Shown here one piece after another: positions 23,302 through 36,060 of a stretch of 64,000 nucleotides of DNA. The stretch spans positions 1 to 64,000 of the forward strand of contig JACKQL020000119.1 in NCBI GenBank assembly GCA_018296165.2, written 5' to 3'. The first letter of the stretch is position 1. Each line of letters starts with the position of its first letter. The translations under genes and the position numbers were made by a program. The notes under the pieces are model-generated. The model was not told the DNA's origin. It did no database searches and was given only the letters and a program-made list of their open reading frames with translations. This stretch comes from Termitomyces sp. T153. Its lineage: Eukaryota; Basidiomycota; Agaricomycetes; Agaricales; Lyophyllaceae.

Positions 23302-23891
23302 TTGTGGTCTGGTGAAGAGAAAGATTTTGAATGCCAATGCCTGTAAATAATCAGATACAAATAGCGCGTTTTCCACATAAGTGATCTCGCAAATCGGGCC
23401 GTCCGCGCTGCTACCATGGATGGCGTGGAAGTCGACCACAAGCTTCTGGCTTTGGCTGAATATATCACTCTCGCACGAATATCAGGGATCAGCGCTCAGC
23501 TGCTACGTGCACTCTGCCATTGAAATTTCCTTCGCTGGAAGCCATACTCTGGTGGCATGAATTGAGAGAAATTGTACCCAGACACGCTGCACACCGCCTA
23601 CCGGCCGACATTGCACCCGTCAAGCATGTAAGCATTCAGATCAGCCTGCGCCTCCGACTACTTATATGCATTGTTGAACTGGAGGAATTGTGCTGAAGTC
23701 GGAGTTCGATCTCATGCCAGTGTTGATTATCATCGCATCTCAATATTACATCGATATCGCCTTTCCATCAGATACATCGTCGACTAGTTTACTACTCCAA
23801 AGCGACCTGGGACTTTCAGGAGATCCTTGTAAGCAGAAGTTATATTGACCCCAGTCTTTTCAATCTGATTGAAGATGAGTTACAGGATGGG
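23302..23891. promoter_or_regulatory. divergent intergenic region, NOC4 / F-box gene
   Basis: About 590 bases between two divergently transcribed genes, so it should contain both promoters. No specific element was recognised. Confidence 0.4.
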
Positions 23892-25117
23892 ATGCACAAG
23901 TTCACACTTCTACCGCAGGAATTGCAAAGCGCTGTCTTCAAACATCTCAAGAGAGACCGTGAAGCCCTAAAAGTGTGCTGCGTGGTTTGTCACGCGTGGC
24001 GCGATCTAGCGTCTCCACACATATTCCGGACCATCCGTTTAGATAGCGAGGCCTCCTTCAACATCCTAAACATCCTACCATCCATCTTGACGCTTGTTCG
24101 TGAAGTTAAAGTGTATTCTTTACCGGCAGAGTGTGTAGCGTTGTTCCTTACAAAAATTCTGCCTCGTTTGCAATGGCTTCAAGGTCTGGATATACGCTTT
24201 GCCGTTCCCAATTGCTTATATGACGATCTTCCCCTAAACACGCGTCGGGCGATTAGTGAAACCCTTTCCATCTCATCTTTTACCTCACTTGTCCTTGCAG
24301 GAGTGAAATTCACGTCGATCCTGGTTTTTCAGGAATTATTCTCTACATCGCCGTCTCTGAAACGACTGAGAATAACTGACTTTAGTTTTCAATCGAATCC
24401 TGTTCTCTCTATATCTCATTCTGAGGCCACAAGCAGGGCTCGACTCGAAGAATTAACACTTTTACGAGGATGCTTGGAGGGCGAGTGGCTTTGCCATCCT
24501 CTTTGCAGCTTGGATTTGAGCAGTCTTCGTTCCCTTTGGGTCGGAGGACAGCCGAACCAGACTCCAACTCTTCAACTCCTGAAACTTGCCGGCCCTTCTC
24601 TCAAAGAGGTTCATTTCGACGGAGTTAAGATAAGTGATTGTGAGTTCTCTGGAACCTGACAATGACTCTATCTAAATATATGGATCTGGTGACAGATAGA
24701 AACGCCATTGATCTCTCAAACAATCCGAATCTCTCCTCAATAGGGTTTACACACGAATATTCTTTTCTGCCGCGCAATTGTCCCATTCCTACGGTGGAGT
24801 TGACATTTGGAACTGTCCATCCAAATGCACGTCCGACTACCTTCGTTCTATCTTGGTTCGTCGATCCCCTATTAGGGCAACGCGGCCTATCAGAGATCCT
24901 TCCCACTCCCGAGGAGCTCGACTATGGCCAGTGGAAGCGTCTTGCGCCATTTTTTGCTTCTGATCCCAGATTTTCGTCACTTCAAAAAGTCGAACTAACC
25001 CTGTATTACGCTGAGGCTTGGAGCGAAGAAACTGCTATCTCGTACCTGGAGATAGCCATCAAGGAATCGCAGATGACAGCAAGGGGAGCGGAGGTCTCGT
25101 ATAAGACAATCTTTTAG
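23892..25117 (+). CDS. F-box protein, Agaricomycete type
   Basis: An N-terminal F-box is visible in residues 1-50 (LLPQELQSAVFKHLKRD, then VCHAWRDLASPHIFRTI), the adaptor fold that binds Skp1 in SCF ubiquitin ligases. The remainder is a leucine-rich, repeat-like region of the kind common in mushroom F-box expansions; its target is unknown. Two exons (23892-24639 and 24696-25117) joined by a 56-nt intron give 389 residues. The start was chosen because it places the F-box directly at the N-terminus; another upstream ATG is out of frame. It is divergent from NOC4 and about 0.8 kb from the 3' end of receptor 2. Confidence 0.85.
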
Positions 25118-25900
25118 CTTGTATGGGGCTCCTCGTAAAGTATGAAAGACTGATGTAAATGCCGCCGTATTCAACACTCCTAGCGTCATCTGGCTTTCAA
25201 TCAATAAAGATTGGTCCAAAAAATACATTAAGCTCGAGAATGCATTGTACTCACAAAAACAAATCGAGCGTTTCGCAGGGCCTTCCTATATAAATTTTGC
25301 TCTCTATGTACAACCAGATAATGCCTTGTGTACAGGACATCGAGGAATTATGAGCTAGGATCGTTTTGGATATGCTTAGCGAATCCATCATGAAGTCACC
25401 AATTGCAGAAGGAGCGCTAACTTCCGGCCGTTTCGTGAAAGGCGTGCCGGATGCAACTATGGGGGCAACGTGGAGACCCTCACAACATGAACGAGCCGAA
25501 GGTCATAGTGTATGTATAATGGGCCGAACGTACTGTAATAGTCGCCATAATCGGATTTGATCAAGTTCATCTCACTGATACCACAGTTTGAAGCTTAGAG
25601 CTTCAAGTTCGAAACATCATCAATCTGTATAGTATGATCGAAAAAATAGTTTCCCGCCAGCTAAGACTCCCACAATGTTCATTTCAAATGGCTCTCCTTT
25701 CATTGCTGTCGTCCTATGTGGACACATTCTATAATGCTACAATGGGTACAAAAGTAGGGGTGTGAACAGATACTACGTGCTAGTTGAAACAATCAATAAT
25801 GAGTGTGGTATAGTAGATTTCGCTAGAGCTACAACGGGTGGAATTATCAGAACAAAGTCAGGGGTATCGCCAAAAAGAGTCCGAAGATAAGAAAAGAAAA
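25118..25900. other. intergenic, no supported gene
   Basis: A 64-codon plus-strand frame (25366-25560) was examined as a possible pheromone precursor and not accepted. Nothing else was recognised. Confidence 0.45.
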
Positions 25901-27428
25901 TTAAACAGCTGAGGAGTCTGAAAGGTGTCTCGGTGGCATCGCACGTTGTGTCTCGATGATAGAGCTTGGCCGCGTGATTGCAACATCCGGTGAATGGGGC
26001 TCAGAGAGGCTAGACGCGGAGGAGCCGGATGATGGAATGGGGGAGATAGCCTCAACCCTGAAGTCGGCGAGGGTGCCTCCAACATCCGAAAAATGAATAT
26101 CATCGTACGACGATGCATGCGTCATAGAACCGTCCTTCTCATCTTTCTTCTCGTCCAAAATACTGTTGGAATCGCTGAATGACGCCGACACGTCCGTGAA
26201 GGAAGTGATCGAATCGTGCTTGCGAAACACGTGGCGCTCGATTGACACAGGTAATGTGCCCTTGCCCATCGAAGACGTGAATGAGCCCTTGGTTTTTGAT
26301 CTGGAGAGAAAATAGTGGTCAGTCAAGAAAGATCATAATGATTGTGTAGAGAAACTAACCCAGTAGAGTTGAAGAACGTGATCGAAGTAGAGATTCCCAT
26401 ACGCTTGGTTACCGATTGGATACCCAAGCGGTAGTGTTTGCGTGCTTCCTCGGCGAAACCGAAGAAGAGGAAAAAGAGGAAAGCGCATAGACATACGAAG
26501 AATCTGTCCATCTCTAGGTTGAGAACCATCTCGGCGTTAGAACGCCAGAGTATTGCTGGAGTCTGGTCAACTCGAGAGAAATCTTCGTGGGTGTCAGCCC
26601 AGCCCAGCCAAGGGTGCATCTGGACTTTAATGTAGCTTTCATAGATGGTGAAGAAAGCGAAGGGGACGGTCAGCATAGCTTCGATACCAGCGAGCATCAT
26701 CAGGCGGAGGTAGCGGTTGGCACTGATACTGCCTCCTGAAAGTAGTCCCTGGAACTGACGACGGCTCTTGGCGAAGGCGCGAATGCTAAGAGTACAGTAA
26801 ACGGCAGAGACACAGCCAATCAGAAGGGGGGGCAAAGAAATGAGAACGAGCGCGAGGGGGGTAGTGTATATAGCGGGGAAGCAGCCAATATCCTCGTAGA
26901 TATTGAAGCGATGACCCTGGACAATATAAGCTGGAAATAGGTAAGTGCCTTGACATAGCAAGGAAGAATGTAACGTACAAAGAGTCATATATATGATAGG
27001 AATGCCAATGCCAATGGCCAAGTCGACCATGACAGCACGTCGTTTCTCCGCTCTCGTAACGGTCACAGACCGAACTGATGCGATTTGATAGAGTCGACGA
27101 TTGATGCACAGAGATGCACAGGGAATGCCCACAGTGACTCCCAAGAAGAAACGGGAGGAGATATCACACCATACAGGGGCCTTATTAATAGTGTTACCAT
27201 TCCAGACCGTGGAGTTGATGGCCTGGTTAAGGTTCGCCAACCCGGCCCACACCATGTAAAGGCACGTTCCTGTGTTCCAAGCTGCGGAATGAATGATTAG
27301 AGGTCGAAATACAAGACTCGGATATCACTCAAACCTTCCAGATGCCAGGGGAAAGGAATAGCGCACATGACAAAGCCCAAGTAGGAGAGGACGATCCAGA
27401 GTTCGTTGGGGATGTGAATGGGTGCCAT
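25901..27428 (-). CDS. STE3-type pheromone receptor 2
   Basis: Seven-helix pheromone GPCR. Four exons close in phase (27335-27428, 26979-27281, 26360-26930, 25901-26300), giving 455 residues; introns are 53, 48 and 59 nt, two of them at positions also used in receptor 1. Motifs: FPWHLEAWNTGTC, APVWCDI, IPCASLCINRRLYQIASV, TRAEKRRAVMVDL, YIVQGHRFNIYEDIGCFP, RYLRLMMLAGIEAML, HPWLGWADTHEDFSRVDQ, FFGFAEEARKHY. The cytoplasmic tail is rich in Ser, Asp and Pro and lies mostly in exon 4. It is clearly a paralogue of receptor 1 but well diverged, as different B subfamilies are. No pheromone gene was found beside it. Confidence 0.93.
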
Positions 27429-28690
27429 GTTGGACAGTGTGATCGTGTATGTCCTCAGGACGTTGGTTGCAAACCGCTCGAGTACACAGAGGTGGAATCA
27501 GCTAAAGGATACGAAGGTTGATTTTCGTATCTCAGCAGACTTAAGAGCATGGCTCCGACTCTCCACCTTGTATACAATTTGGGTAACCCCCTTGTCCACG
27601 GTCTGATCACTAGCGACGCCAGATATGGTAACAAGTTTGATATCGCCTAATTCGGACGATAATCAGTCTTCCCCATTTGTCGATTCACTTGTTCTTCAAC
27701 CAAAAATGGACGGATCAGATGCTGTCTCGTCATGTTGCCTCAGTCGCTCAAGCCCGCGTGGAGAAAAGGGCTAATAAAACGTGCGAGAATGACGGTAAAC
27801 GATGTTCTCGATCAGAAGGGCGAAGGGGGAGACGCGAGAGGTCAGAAACTCGTCAGAAGCCGCGGAAAAGACTCGAAATAGATACAACGTGTCGCCACCG
27901 AGAACAAGGTAGCCGCACCGGCGGACTGAACATTGTAATTCTTCCTCAGGCGAGTCATAGCTGTTGTACTCAGAACAGGACTGTTCTTGCCGCTTTGAAG
28001 ACATCTTGTTCCTTGGATGGCTCATCTCGAAAGCGGTACAATGCATGAGGATATGGTGCAACCGGCCTGATAGTTAGGGAAAAAGCCGCTGAATCTGTTG
28101 AAGCAGATTATCAATCATCGATCATCTTTTGCTCACTGGGTAAAGCATCGTATGACGCCAAATCCCTACGGATTTTGGGGGATGTATGAAGCGAGGATGG
28201 AGGGACATGATTGATGGAAGGACGGATGAGGGGGTGCTCGTCCAGACGTCAGCTTTATGTTCAGCAGCCTCTATTGTCTCTATTGTCCCCAACGACAGGG
28301 GTGATTGATGGAAATATGTTATGTAATCACAATAACTGCAGAACTACCGGATTGATGAGAATTTTGATTAGAGACTCCAGACCACAGAAGTATTAACTCG
28401 AATTCATAACTCAGAGTAAACTTCTGGTGGACATTGAAAGGAACAGATATGGCTACAACTTGTTGAGATACGCTACAGGGGAGTGAGGAATTGGCATGAG
28501 ATATACATATATACGATGGTGATTGATATCCTGAAGAACGAAATACGAGAATGAGGACAAAAGTAGGCATACAGAATATAATGTGTGAAACTATATGTGA
28601 TTGAGATTGAAGAGATTTAGTTTATATGTAGAGAAAGAATTAAACAACTTCGTTCACGACGTGCATATAAATCACCGGTGCCCGCCCATC
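27429..28690. other. intergenic between receptors 2 and 3, no supported gene
   Basis: A 123-codon plus frame (27677-28048) is basic and Cys-containing but lacks a known zinc-cluster spacing. All frames were inspected for a C-terminal CaaX box without success, so no pheromone gene is called here. Confidence 0.45.
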
Positions 28691-30572
28691 CTAGACTTTC
28701 TCGGAGTTGGAGGTCCTTAGCAAGCGTTTCACGCTCGAAGCGCGCTTCGCCGGTCGTGAATACCTGTACGAGGCAGTGATAATAGGTCGCAAATGTACTC
28801 TGGTGTCCGTCGAGCCCGCAGGTGAGGTTGATCGCGATTTTGTGATGCGATCTTGGTATTGAGTTAATTTTGGCGTCGCTGGAGGCGGTTGCGGCCAGGA
28901 AGCATCGAATACGGAGGATATCACTGATTCAACATCAGCTGGTACGTGACGAGGTGATGGCGGCATGTTGTGATTGCTGTGGACGGAAGTTGGGGACGCT
29001 AGAGACGTGTCATGGTAGGTGGCCTTACGAGGGGAAACATAGGCGGGAGGAGGTGAGAGGATAGGTGAGAGGACAGGGGAAGTGGGTATCATAAGAGGTG
29101 ATGGTGCGATACCTAGAGTCTTGGCGGTTGGAGAACCGAGATATTCCAAAGTGGACTTTATAAAAGGATCATCTTCACCGCAAACAGTAGGAGAGGTAGC
29201 GCTAGGACTAGGACTAGGTGTCGATGTTCGACTTGTAGGAGGAGACGGAAACTTGACCAAGGTAGGAACGGGCGATGTGGCCCTTGGAGAACTAGGCGAC
29301 TTTCGAATGGAAGACCAGAACCACGATTTCTTCGACCCTGTTTCAAGCATATCGTCCCAACCTGATCTGAGCTCGAGGCCAGGTCTGGGAGGAGGAGTGG
29401 ACAATTGAATGCGAGACTCCATATCGGATCTGGTTTGAGCAGAACTATTAGGATACATATTAGTCGAAGATCAGATGCAGTGAGGATGGTGACCATACTA
29501 TAATGGAAGAAGTAGTAGAGACCGTGGATGCCACTTGGGGATTTTGCCGACATGATCACGAATCCACTTAGAAGCATCCCGAGTCTCTTCCCCAAATACG
29601 AGGACCAGCACGATGTAGACGAGGGATACTATAGGAACGCCTAACCAGGGTATCTCGATACTTCGGGCTGCATCTGCATCTCGAATGATGTTGATCGTGC
29701 TAAATTCGACATGGACGGCAGACCAAGAAGTGTATGGGATAAATTGAGAGATGGTAAAAATAGAAAACAGGAAGATTACAAAGAGAACGACACTGGTAAT
29801 GATTGTGATCGTCAAATGCCTAATGAAGTTTGAAGAGGTGATAGGGGATCGCTGTTCTAGGTGCGTGGAAAATGCGTATGACGGAAAATCGAACGAGTGA
29901 GAAATAGATGCACCTGTAGTTGGATGTTAGATGCTGGCAGTGCTAATTTACATGGGCGTACCACAGAGGAAGAGAGATGCGCAACATAGAAGAATGGGCG
30001 GTAGCCACATGAGGGTCAACCCAACCACAGAAGGATGGATGGATGCAGAGCACCCGTAGTCCTCAACAAGATCGAATCGATGGTCTTGCACAACAAAATC
30101 TATAGTGACAATGTTTGAGTGGATAGAAAACGCGAAGAATCTGGCTTACGAATACACATGTAGAATAAAGGAATGATATAGCACAGTATAAACTCCAACA
30201 TGAAGCGAGATGCTTTGGGTCCTTTGGAGATGGGTCGTGTGGAAGATACGAGCTCTAGTCGACGCGCGACAGACAAAAATGCACCCGGCAACGCAATAGT
30301 GGCGCCCACCATAAGCTTTGTGACTAGTTGAAGATAAATAAGATCAATACATAACATCATCCAGGAAACGCACCGATATCACACCATACAGGAACATGAG
30401 GTTCTACATTACCAGCCCAGATGATGGCGTTGATACCGTGAACGACGTTGGCACCAAGAAGCCACGAGATAATCGCTAGGTTCGCGACATTCTGTCGCAC
30501 GCGAGCAATAGGAATAAAAAGCGCAAGAAGACCTGCGCAAACAAAAGAAATAACAGCGAGATTGGCCTGCAT
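28691..30572 (-). CDS. STE3-type pheromone receptor 3, divergent
   Basis: Five exons close in phase (30374-30572, 30150-30323, 29962-30099, 29523-29913, 28691-29444), giving 551 residues. The ATG at 30572 puts helix 1 at residues 5-25. Family marks include VPVWCDI, a helix 3 with ALPGAFLSVARRLELV, VVQDHRFDLVEDYGCSAS and a helix 6-7 loop around SAVHVEFSTINI. It departs from receptors 1 and 2: the helix 1-2 PLPWH motif reads FIPIARVRQNVANLAI, and the SLCINRRLY motif is only partly kept. The tail of about 250 residues is rich in Ser, Pro and Thr (PPPRPGLELRSG, then SPTSRTSTPSPSPS-like runs). It may be one of the non-mating-type, STE3-like receptors found next to B loci. Confidence 0.88.
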
Positions 30573-31841
30573 ATTACCTTGGTGGCCTTTCAACGCCAAT
30601 GGTGGACAGAGGGTTTGGATTGAGAAAGTGGCAGCGTCAAAGAAGCCAGGATCCTGACATTTTAGAAGGAGTAAAACAAGGACGCCTCAAAGTCAAAACA
30701 GGATAAACAGGGTTGGGAAGTGTACATATCAGATGTGGCAACGCTCAGAGAGAGGCGTAGACCAGCTGGACAACAGGACAAGTGAGCTGCCAGATTGAAA
30801 ACAAAGCAATGACGTCGGGTCAAAGCATAGAACGTCCCAGGAAATAAATTAGCGTGAGGCGTATCGAGGTCAATGACAAAGGGATGCTCAAATGAGGAAG
30901 TGTCAATCGTTCCACAAATGGATGACTCAATGAAGTTGCCATTTTGGGAAAAGGCGTATGGTGGCTGTGCAGTGCTTCGAAAAAATGTACAATGTTCCAC
31001 AGTCGCTCCGGGCGCTCCGGCAACCTAGTCTTCAAAGACCCCTTATAGTCAGCGGGAAAGTATAGAAGGTTCTAAGCGAACGAGAACTAGAGGTGCGTGA
31101 CCGTATGTGGAGAACTGCGGAGGGCTGAGACATCGGCTCACCTGCTCACCTGGATACAATGTATATGCATTGTAACAAAGTTGACGACTTTCTGGTGTTG
31201 ATACCAGGTGTTGTCATTCGTCGTTTCATTTCTTAGGCCGCAATTTCTTCAAACATCGTTTTGAATTCTCCTTGAGAGTTGCAAGCTTCCTACATAAGAC
31301 GACGTTTTGACTTTGACAACATCTCCTCGAGAAAAACACGTTGAGATTATGCGCTATGCAGCGCCAAAGCGTAATGATGGGTAAGACAAGGAGACCAATT
31401 AACTAAAAGTTCATTGTCCGATTCCGAACTTTAGTACGTTACTGCCAATGACTTTCTGGGACTAGATATTTCACTGACTTTTCTTGTCGTATTTTGCGAT
31501 TGCTCCACTCCTGACACGTGGATACGAACCAAGGCAGGTGAAGAAAGAAAACAAAGTCCGGAATTAGAAACTAGGGGTCAAGAAACCACAAAACGTCAAA
31601 CAACCTCGGCCTCAGCTGAGTACTGAGTCCAATGGCAGATCTATCACCATCGAAGTGCAAGTGCTTGATAATGACTTAAGCAGTACATAACGCGAACAGG
31701 ATATTTGTTCGCCCTGTTCCACTTCAGATATCCATTTCCATCAAGAACTGGAGGTAGGTACATATTGAAACTGAAGAGTCCTTAGTGGCGCTGCCAGTGA
31801 ATTGCATCAGGCCCGTCATCACATCGACATATCTAACAAAT
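30573..31841. other. no supported gene
   Basis: About 1.27 kb with short frames only. Inspected for pheromone-like frames on both strands; none seen. It marks the right edge of the receptor cluster. Confidence 0.45.
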
Positions 31842-33193
31842 TTAAAGAGGAGGTTTATGAGAGGGTTCTACATGTGGTATAACCGGATCGAAGGAGGGGG
31901 CAGCATTGGAAGAAAAATCACTCCTCGTACCGCTCCCTTTAGTCGTAAGGTCTACAAAACTGAGCGGCTGGGTCATGGTGAAAGGCTGTGCTTCACGTGC
32001 ATCAAGTTGCTCGCGACGACGACGCTTCCTTCGTGATCGCAAGAAGTAGAGCCAGAGGATCACTGCCACAAGAGCAAGTCCGCCAACTACACTACCGACA
32101 ATGATGCCAGTAGGAATGGAGTGAGCTCGCGAAGCACTCGTAAACGAAGATTGGGAAGTAGAGGAAGATGGCTGAGAAGGAGAGGTTGATGATGACGATT
32201 GTGAACTAGATGTAGTTGAAGACGGAGGGCTTGACGGGGCAAATGGTGTTGAAGTGATGGTGACGAGAAGATAGTTCAGTGATAATGGTGTTTGTTTTGA
32301 TGATACATCATCTGAGTCGCCAAGGTACGTGACTACGAGCTTATGCTGCGTCGCTGGTAATTGAGGTGTTTCAAAAAAGATTATATTGGGATGAGTGACA
32401 TCGAATGGAGGGGTATTCCCAATTAGAAGGTTGGTAGGTTCGCCATCGTCGATGACAATTGTCGAATTTGCAGGTTTGAGTGGCTCGAATCGCAAAAGCC
32501 ATCCGTACCATGCAACATGAGTACCTAGCAGAACTCTGTAATGACTTGAAACGAGCATGATGGATCACGCGTACCTACAAAATCGAATGTTGCTACAGAT
32601 CTTGGTTGAAACGCGATGCTTATTCCATCCACAGAGGGAATTCCGCCACGCGGTTCCCAATTAGATGAGAGAATGACCTCGTTACTAGGCACATAGAGAA
32701 TGGCGTCAGAGAAAGAGACATTAGGGAGTGGCGTGTAGCGAAGGTAGTCAAACCAGAAGGTCTGATCTGCCGAAGGTGTAATGTGAATTGAGAGGGTGTG
32801 TGGACCCGCCGTCAAGTCATCTCCTTCACAGAGATTCCAGTTGTTCTGTGCAGCTGTAAAGGAAGGTCCGTTTTGTATCTTGGCTTGGTCAACGAAGCAC
32901 TCCCAGATTGATAACCCTGGGGGTTGTATGGTACCAAAGACGGACACGGAAGTTCCTCGTGGAGTTCAGTATCAAGGATATGCAGGTATTTTTCGCGCAT
33001 TGACAGACGTACCATCGAAGCTAAAGAACATGCTGCTGCTGACAATCGTTCCATGCAATGTGTGATTGTAAGTCGGCCCATAGGTCCCAATTTTGTCCAA
33101 ATTTCCATTATCAGGAGTCCAGCTCAGCCCAGAATATACGATCCTGCTGTCGGTATCGTCGACAACGATTTGACGGGTGGGAGGCGAATCCAT
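31842..33193 (-). CDS. single-pass membrane protein with Ser/Thr-rich stalk
   Basis: Three exons close in phase (33013-33193, 32575-32955, 31842-32524), giving 414 residues. Order: an N-terminal beta-rich ectodomain beginning with a VDDTDSRIVYSG-like motif common in Agaricomycete surface proteins, a second similar half (DDGEPTNLLIGN), a long Ser/Thr/Pro stalk, a transmembrane helix (IIVGSVVGGLALVAVILWLYF), a basic stop-transfer (RSRRKRRRREQ) and a short cytosolic tail. No clear signal peptide is present with the chosen start; an upstream exon could supply one. Such proteins are thought to sit in the plasma membrane or wall; the ligand is unknown. Confidence 0.75.
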
Positions 33194-33934
33194 TAGCTCA
33201 CTACATGACAACTAACCCAAATTACCGGTCTTTATCCTCTCAAGTCTTCGCGTGATGGAGTAAAGCTCGTCGCCATTCAGTTGAGACCCCTGGATACAGC
33301 TCTGATTGATAATTGAACTGATAGAGATCAAGTTCGTTAGAAGGTTAACGATTTAAGAATGCTCGAATCTCCTCATTAATCTAGCTGGGTCAGAGAACGT
33401 CATCAGGCCCTGGTCCAAGGAAGACGTGATTACAAAGAGAGATGGAAAGACTTGAAGGAGTGTTGAACCAAGGCCTGCCGTTTCATCGGATCAATCACTT
33501 TCATCTGAACAACACGATGAGGTGCTCGAGTGAGGATTTTACTCTATAGTTGTGACATCTACCTCCGCTACACAATATAGCTCAGACCGTGTTGTAAGAA
33601 TACGCCGTGGTACACCTAATATGAAGGCGCCGAAAAGTCAACTAGCAGTATAGTAAGCCCATTATTCTAATGCCTGTGAATACCACTAATAACTACTATT
33701 GAATAAGCTCGCCTCTGCATTAATTTTGACGTAGTACCTTTGACGTAGTACCTTATCGACCGATCTTCGGAAGCAGTGGCAAATGCGTCATATTTGTCTT
33801 GAATTCTATGAAGATAATCATGTCGCAGATCACTACTCCATTGCGCCGATTTTATCGTCAAACATCGGGGCTAGCCCAAGGATTCCTGATATACGCGTTG
33901 CGAGCCATCTCATTCCATATACGTGAGCAGTCAA
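33194..33934. other. intergenic, small tandem repeat
   Basis: No gene seen. TTTGACGTAGTACC is repeated twice back to back at about 33,725-33,752; it contains the core TGACGTA, similar to a CRE/ATF site, on a divergent promoter region. Confidence 0.5.
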
Positions 33935-35940
33935 ATGGGTGAGATTGTGTTGAAGTCGCCCTGAAACCAGATCTCAACTTCAACAGGCATCGGACGAACT
34001 GTCAAGAATTTGATTGGTTCTGGCAACCAGACCGCTCATCCCACGACAGGCCCAGATTCCAACTATCCTTTCATCAACGGTCAACCTCAGAATCAGGAAT
34101 TTGGTGGAGTCTCCGAACTTCGTTCCAAGTTTGATAGCAAAGACAATATCGACTCTACCTGGGGACCCAATCGCCAAGTTAATCATGAACGCTCGGGAAA
34201 ATTGGGCTCAGACAGCGGTAGTGGAATGCACGGACGTGGAGAGACCACAATTCCAGGCAACAAAGCCCGCGGAATTGGAAACAAGGAGTATGTTTCTGGA
34301 TCAAGAGCCTCAGGAATCAGACAACGCGGTGCAACCGAAGTAGATTATAATCGAGGTATATATGCTTATCTCTTATGCTACTCTTCGATACTCATCTTCT
34401 ATTGGATCAGGATCTCTTGGTCCTGGTGTCGCGGGTGCTACCACTAGAACCCGACATCAGCGCCGTGCATCTGACCTTGGCGGCGCTGGTTTTGGGGGTG
34501 GTTCAGGCATGACGACGCGTAAGTTTTTTCATAGTAATACTGGATTCTGGCAAATATCACACAACTTTTGATAGCTCTACTGGCAGACAAAATCACAGGA
34601 CACCATGTCGAGCACACTATCCCTATCGAGACCGCGACTAACGAGAGCCATCAAATTAGTCGTATGTTTTCAACCCTTCTATAAATGCTCGATTAATCAT
34701 ATTTATCCAGCCTCCATACACGGAAACGTTTCTCAACGCGATATTGAAGAAGTCTCACGTGAAAAAGAACATGACCAGAATGGTGCACTTTCTTCTTTTA
34801 CTGCCAAGTAGTCTGAAAGTGACTCAATTTTGATGTAGTGGATCGCATTCAGGATCATGCGCAACCTATCACCGACAAGAACCTGAAGGATGAAGTACAT
34901 CACGACAAGGTTCGTGAACACTTGTTCTACAAAGTCTTCCACCATTAATCGAATTTCAAGATCCACCCCGTCGCCAATGTCCGCGAAACTCTTGACGAAG
35001 TCAGCATTTTGTATGGTCAGACTCACCAGCACAGAGATTCTCGGGTATGCCGTTTTTTTACACGGCTAACTTTGAGCTATAATCTCCAATTATACTTCCA
35101 GGAAGAAGGCAGTCACAAACGCACCGTCATCGACAAAGGAGAATCTGTCAATGAGCGCGAGATTCACCACGTACACCATGTAGTACAGCCTGTCATCAAC
35201 AAAGAAAGTTCGTCCCTCAAACTCCCCTCTCTCTATCCTAACCACTATTATTCCACAGCCATCGAACAGCATCGCATCCACACCATAATCCCGATCCACC
35301 AAATAACACACGAGGCGCCCGTCGTCCACAAGTCCCAAATCCACACCCCCGTATCCATGGAACATTTCGCTCAGAAGGGCGGTCAGATAGCCGGTGGGCT
35401 CACGTGTGACCAGATCGGGAGTACCGTCCTACGAAGTGGCGAGTGTACTCGTGACGTTGATGGAGAGGGCGAGAATATCGCAAGGGAGTTGACTGGTTCT
35501 GGTTTGCCGGTGTGTAATCTAGTTCCTCGAACGGAAGTGTCGTTAATTCGGTGTGGATATTGCGCTAGGGAGCGAAAGGACATTTTGATCGTCATTCCAC
35601 AGAGGGCGGGCCTGGTTCGGACAAAGGACGTCTTGAGGAGCCGGATCAAGGCGCTCTTCGTTCTAATACTCGGGCATCGAGCATGGCTGCTGCCGGCAAC
35701 AGGGAGATTAGCCACAGCACGAGCAAGCGTGGCGAATCTGCTCCCATGTATGGCTCCCAGGGGCATGTCATGGATTCCTATGCTGGACGTGTCAATACTG
35801 GTTCAAATCATACATATACGATGACGACGAACATGGGAGCTGGGACGAGCAAAATTTGTGCAGTCGGGTCAAGTTCCACCACCGACCATAACAATAAGCC
35901 TGACAGTCTTTCTTGGCATGAGGGCAGGCATAACAGTTAG
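33935..35940 (+). CDS. charged, His-rich multi-exon protein (paralogue A)
   Basis: About ten short exons were traced by eye. Exon 1 is only four bases (ATG plus G, 33935-33938), then 33987-34355, 34411-34518 and further exons ending at the stop at 35940. The N-terminal part is Gly/Asn/Thr rich (GIGRTVKNLIGSGNQTAHP). The middle carries DKITGHHVEHTIPIE, DEVHHDKIHPVANVRETLDE, VIDKGESVNEREIHHVHHVV and HRIHTIIPIHQITHEAP, a pattern of alternating His and charged residues. The C-terminus is Gly/Ser/Asn rich. It resembles hydrophilic, probably disordered proteins frequent in Agaricomycetes and sometimes labelled 'allergen'; function unknown. Related to the gene at 38024-40073. Confidence 0.7.
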
Positions 35941-36060
35941 TTGCGAAGCTGGAAGTTCATCTGCTTATGTTGGTCTCTGAGGTACCTACATATATATCGA
36001 TGTTGTACTATCAACGATCTACCACTATGATCTATGTATCGATTTTTTTGCTGCTAACAT

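Noticed and set aside
25366..25560. Small plus-strand frame containing HERAEGHSVCIM, resembling the ER-cut and Cys of a pheromone precursor beside receptor 2
   Set aside because: The Cys is followed by IMG and further residues, not by a stop after a CaaX box, and no alternative frame gives one. Kept only as a curiosity.
27677..28048. 123-codon basic frame with Cys residues, possible zinc-cluster factor
   Set aside because: Cys spacing does not fit C6 or other zinc clusters, and no intron-extended model improves it.
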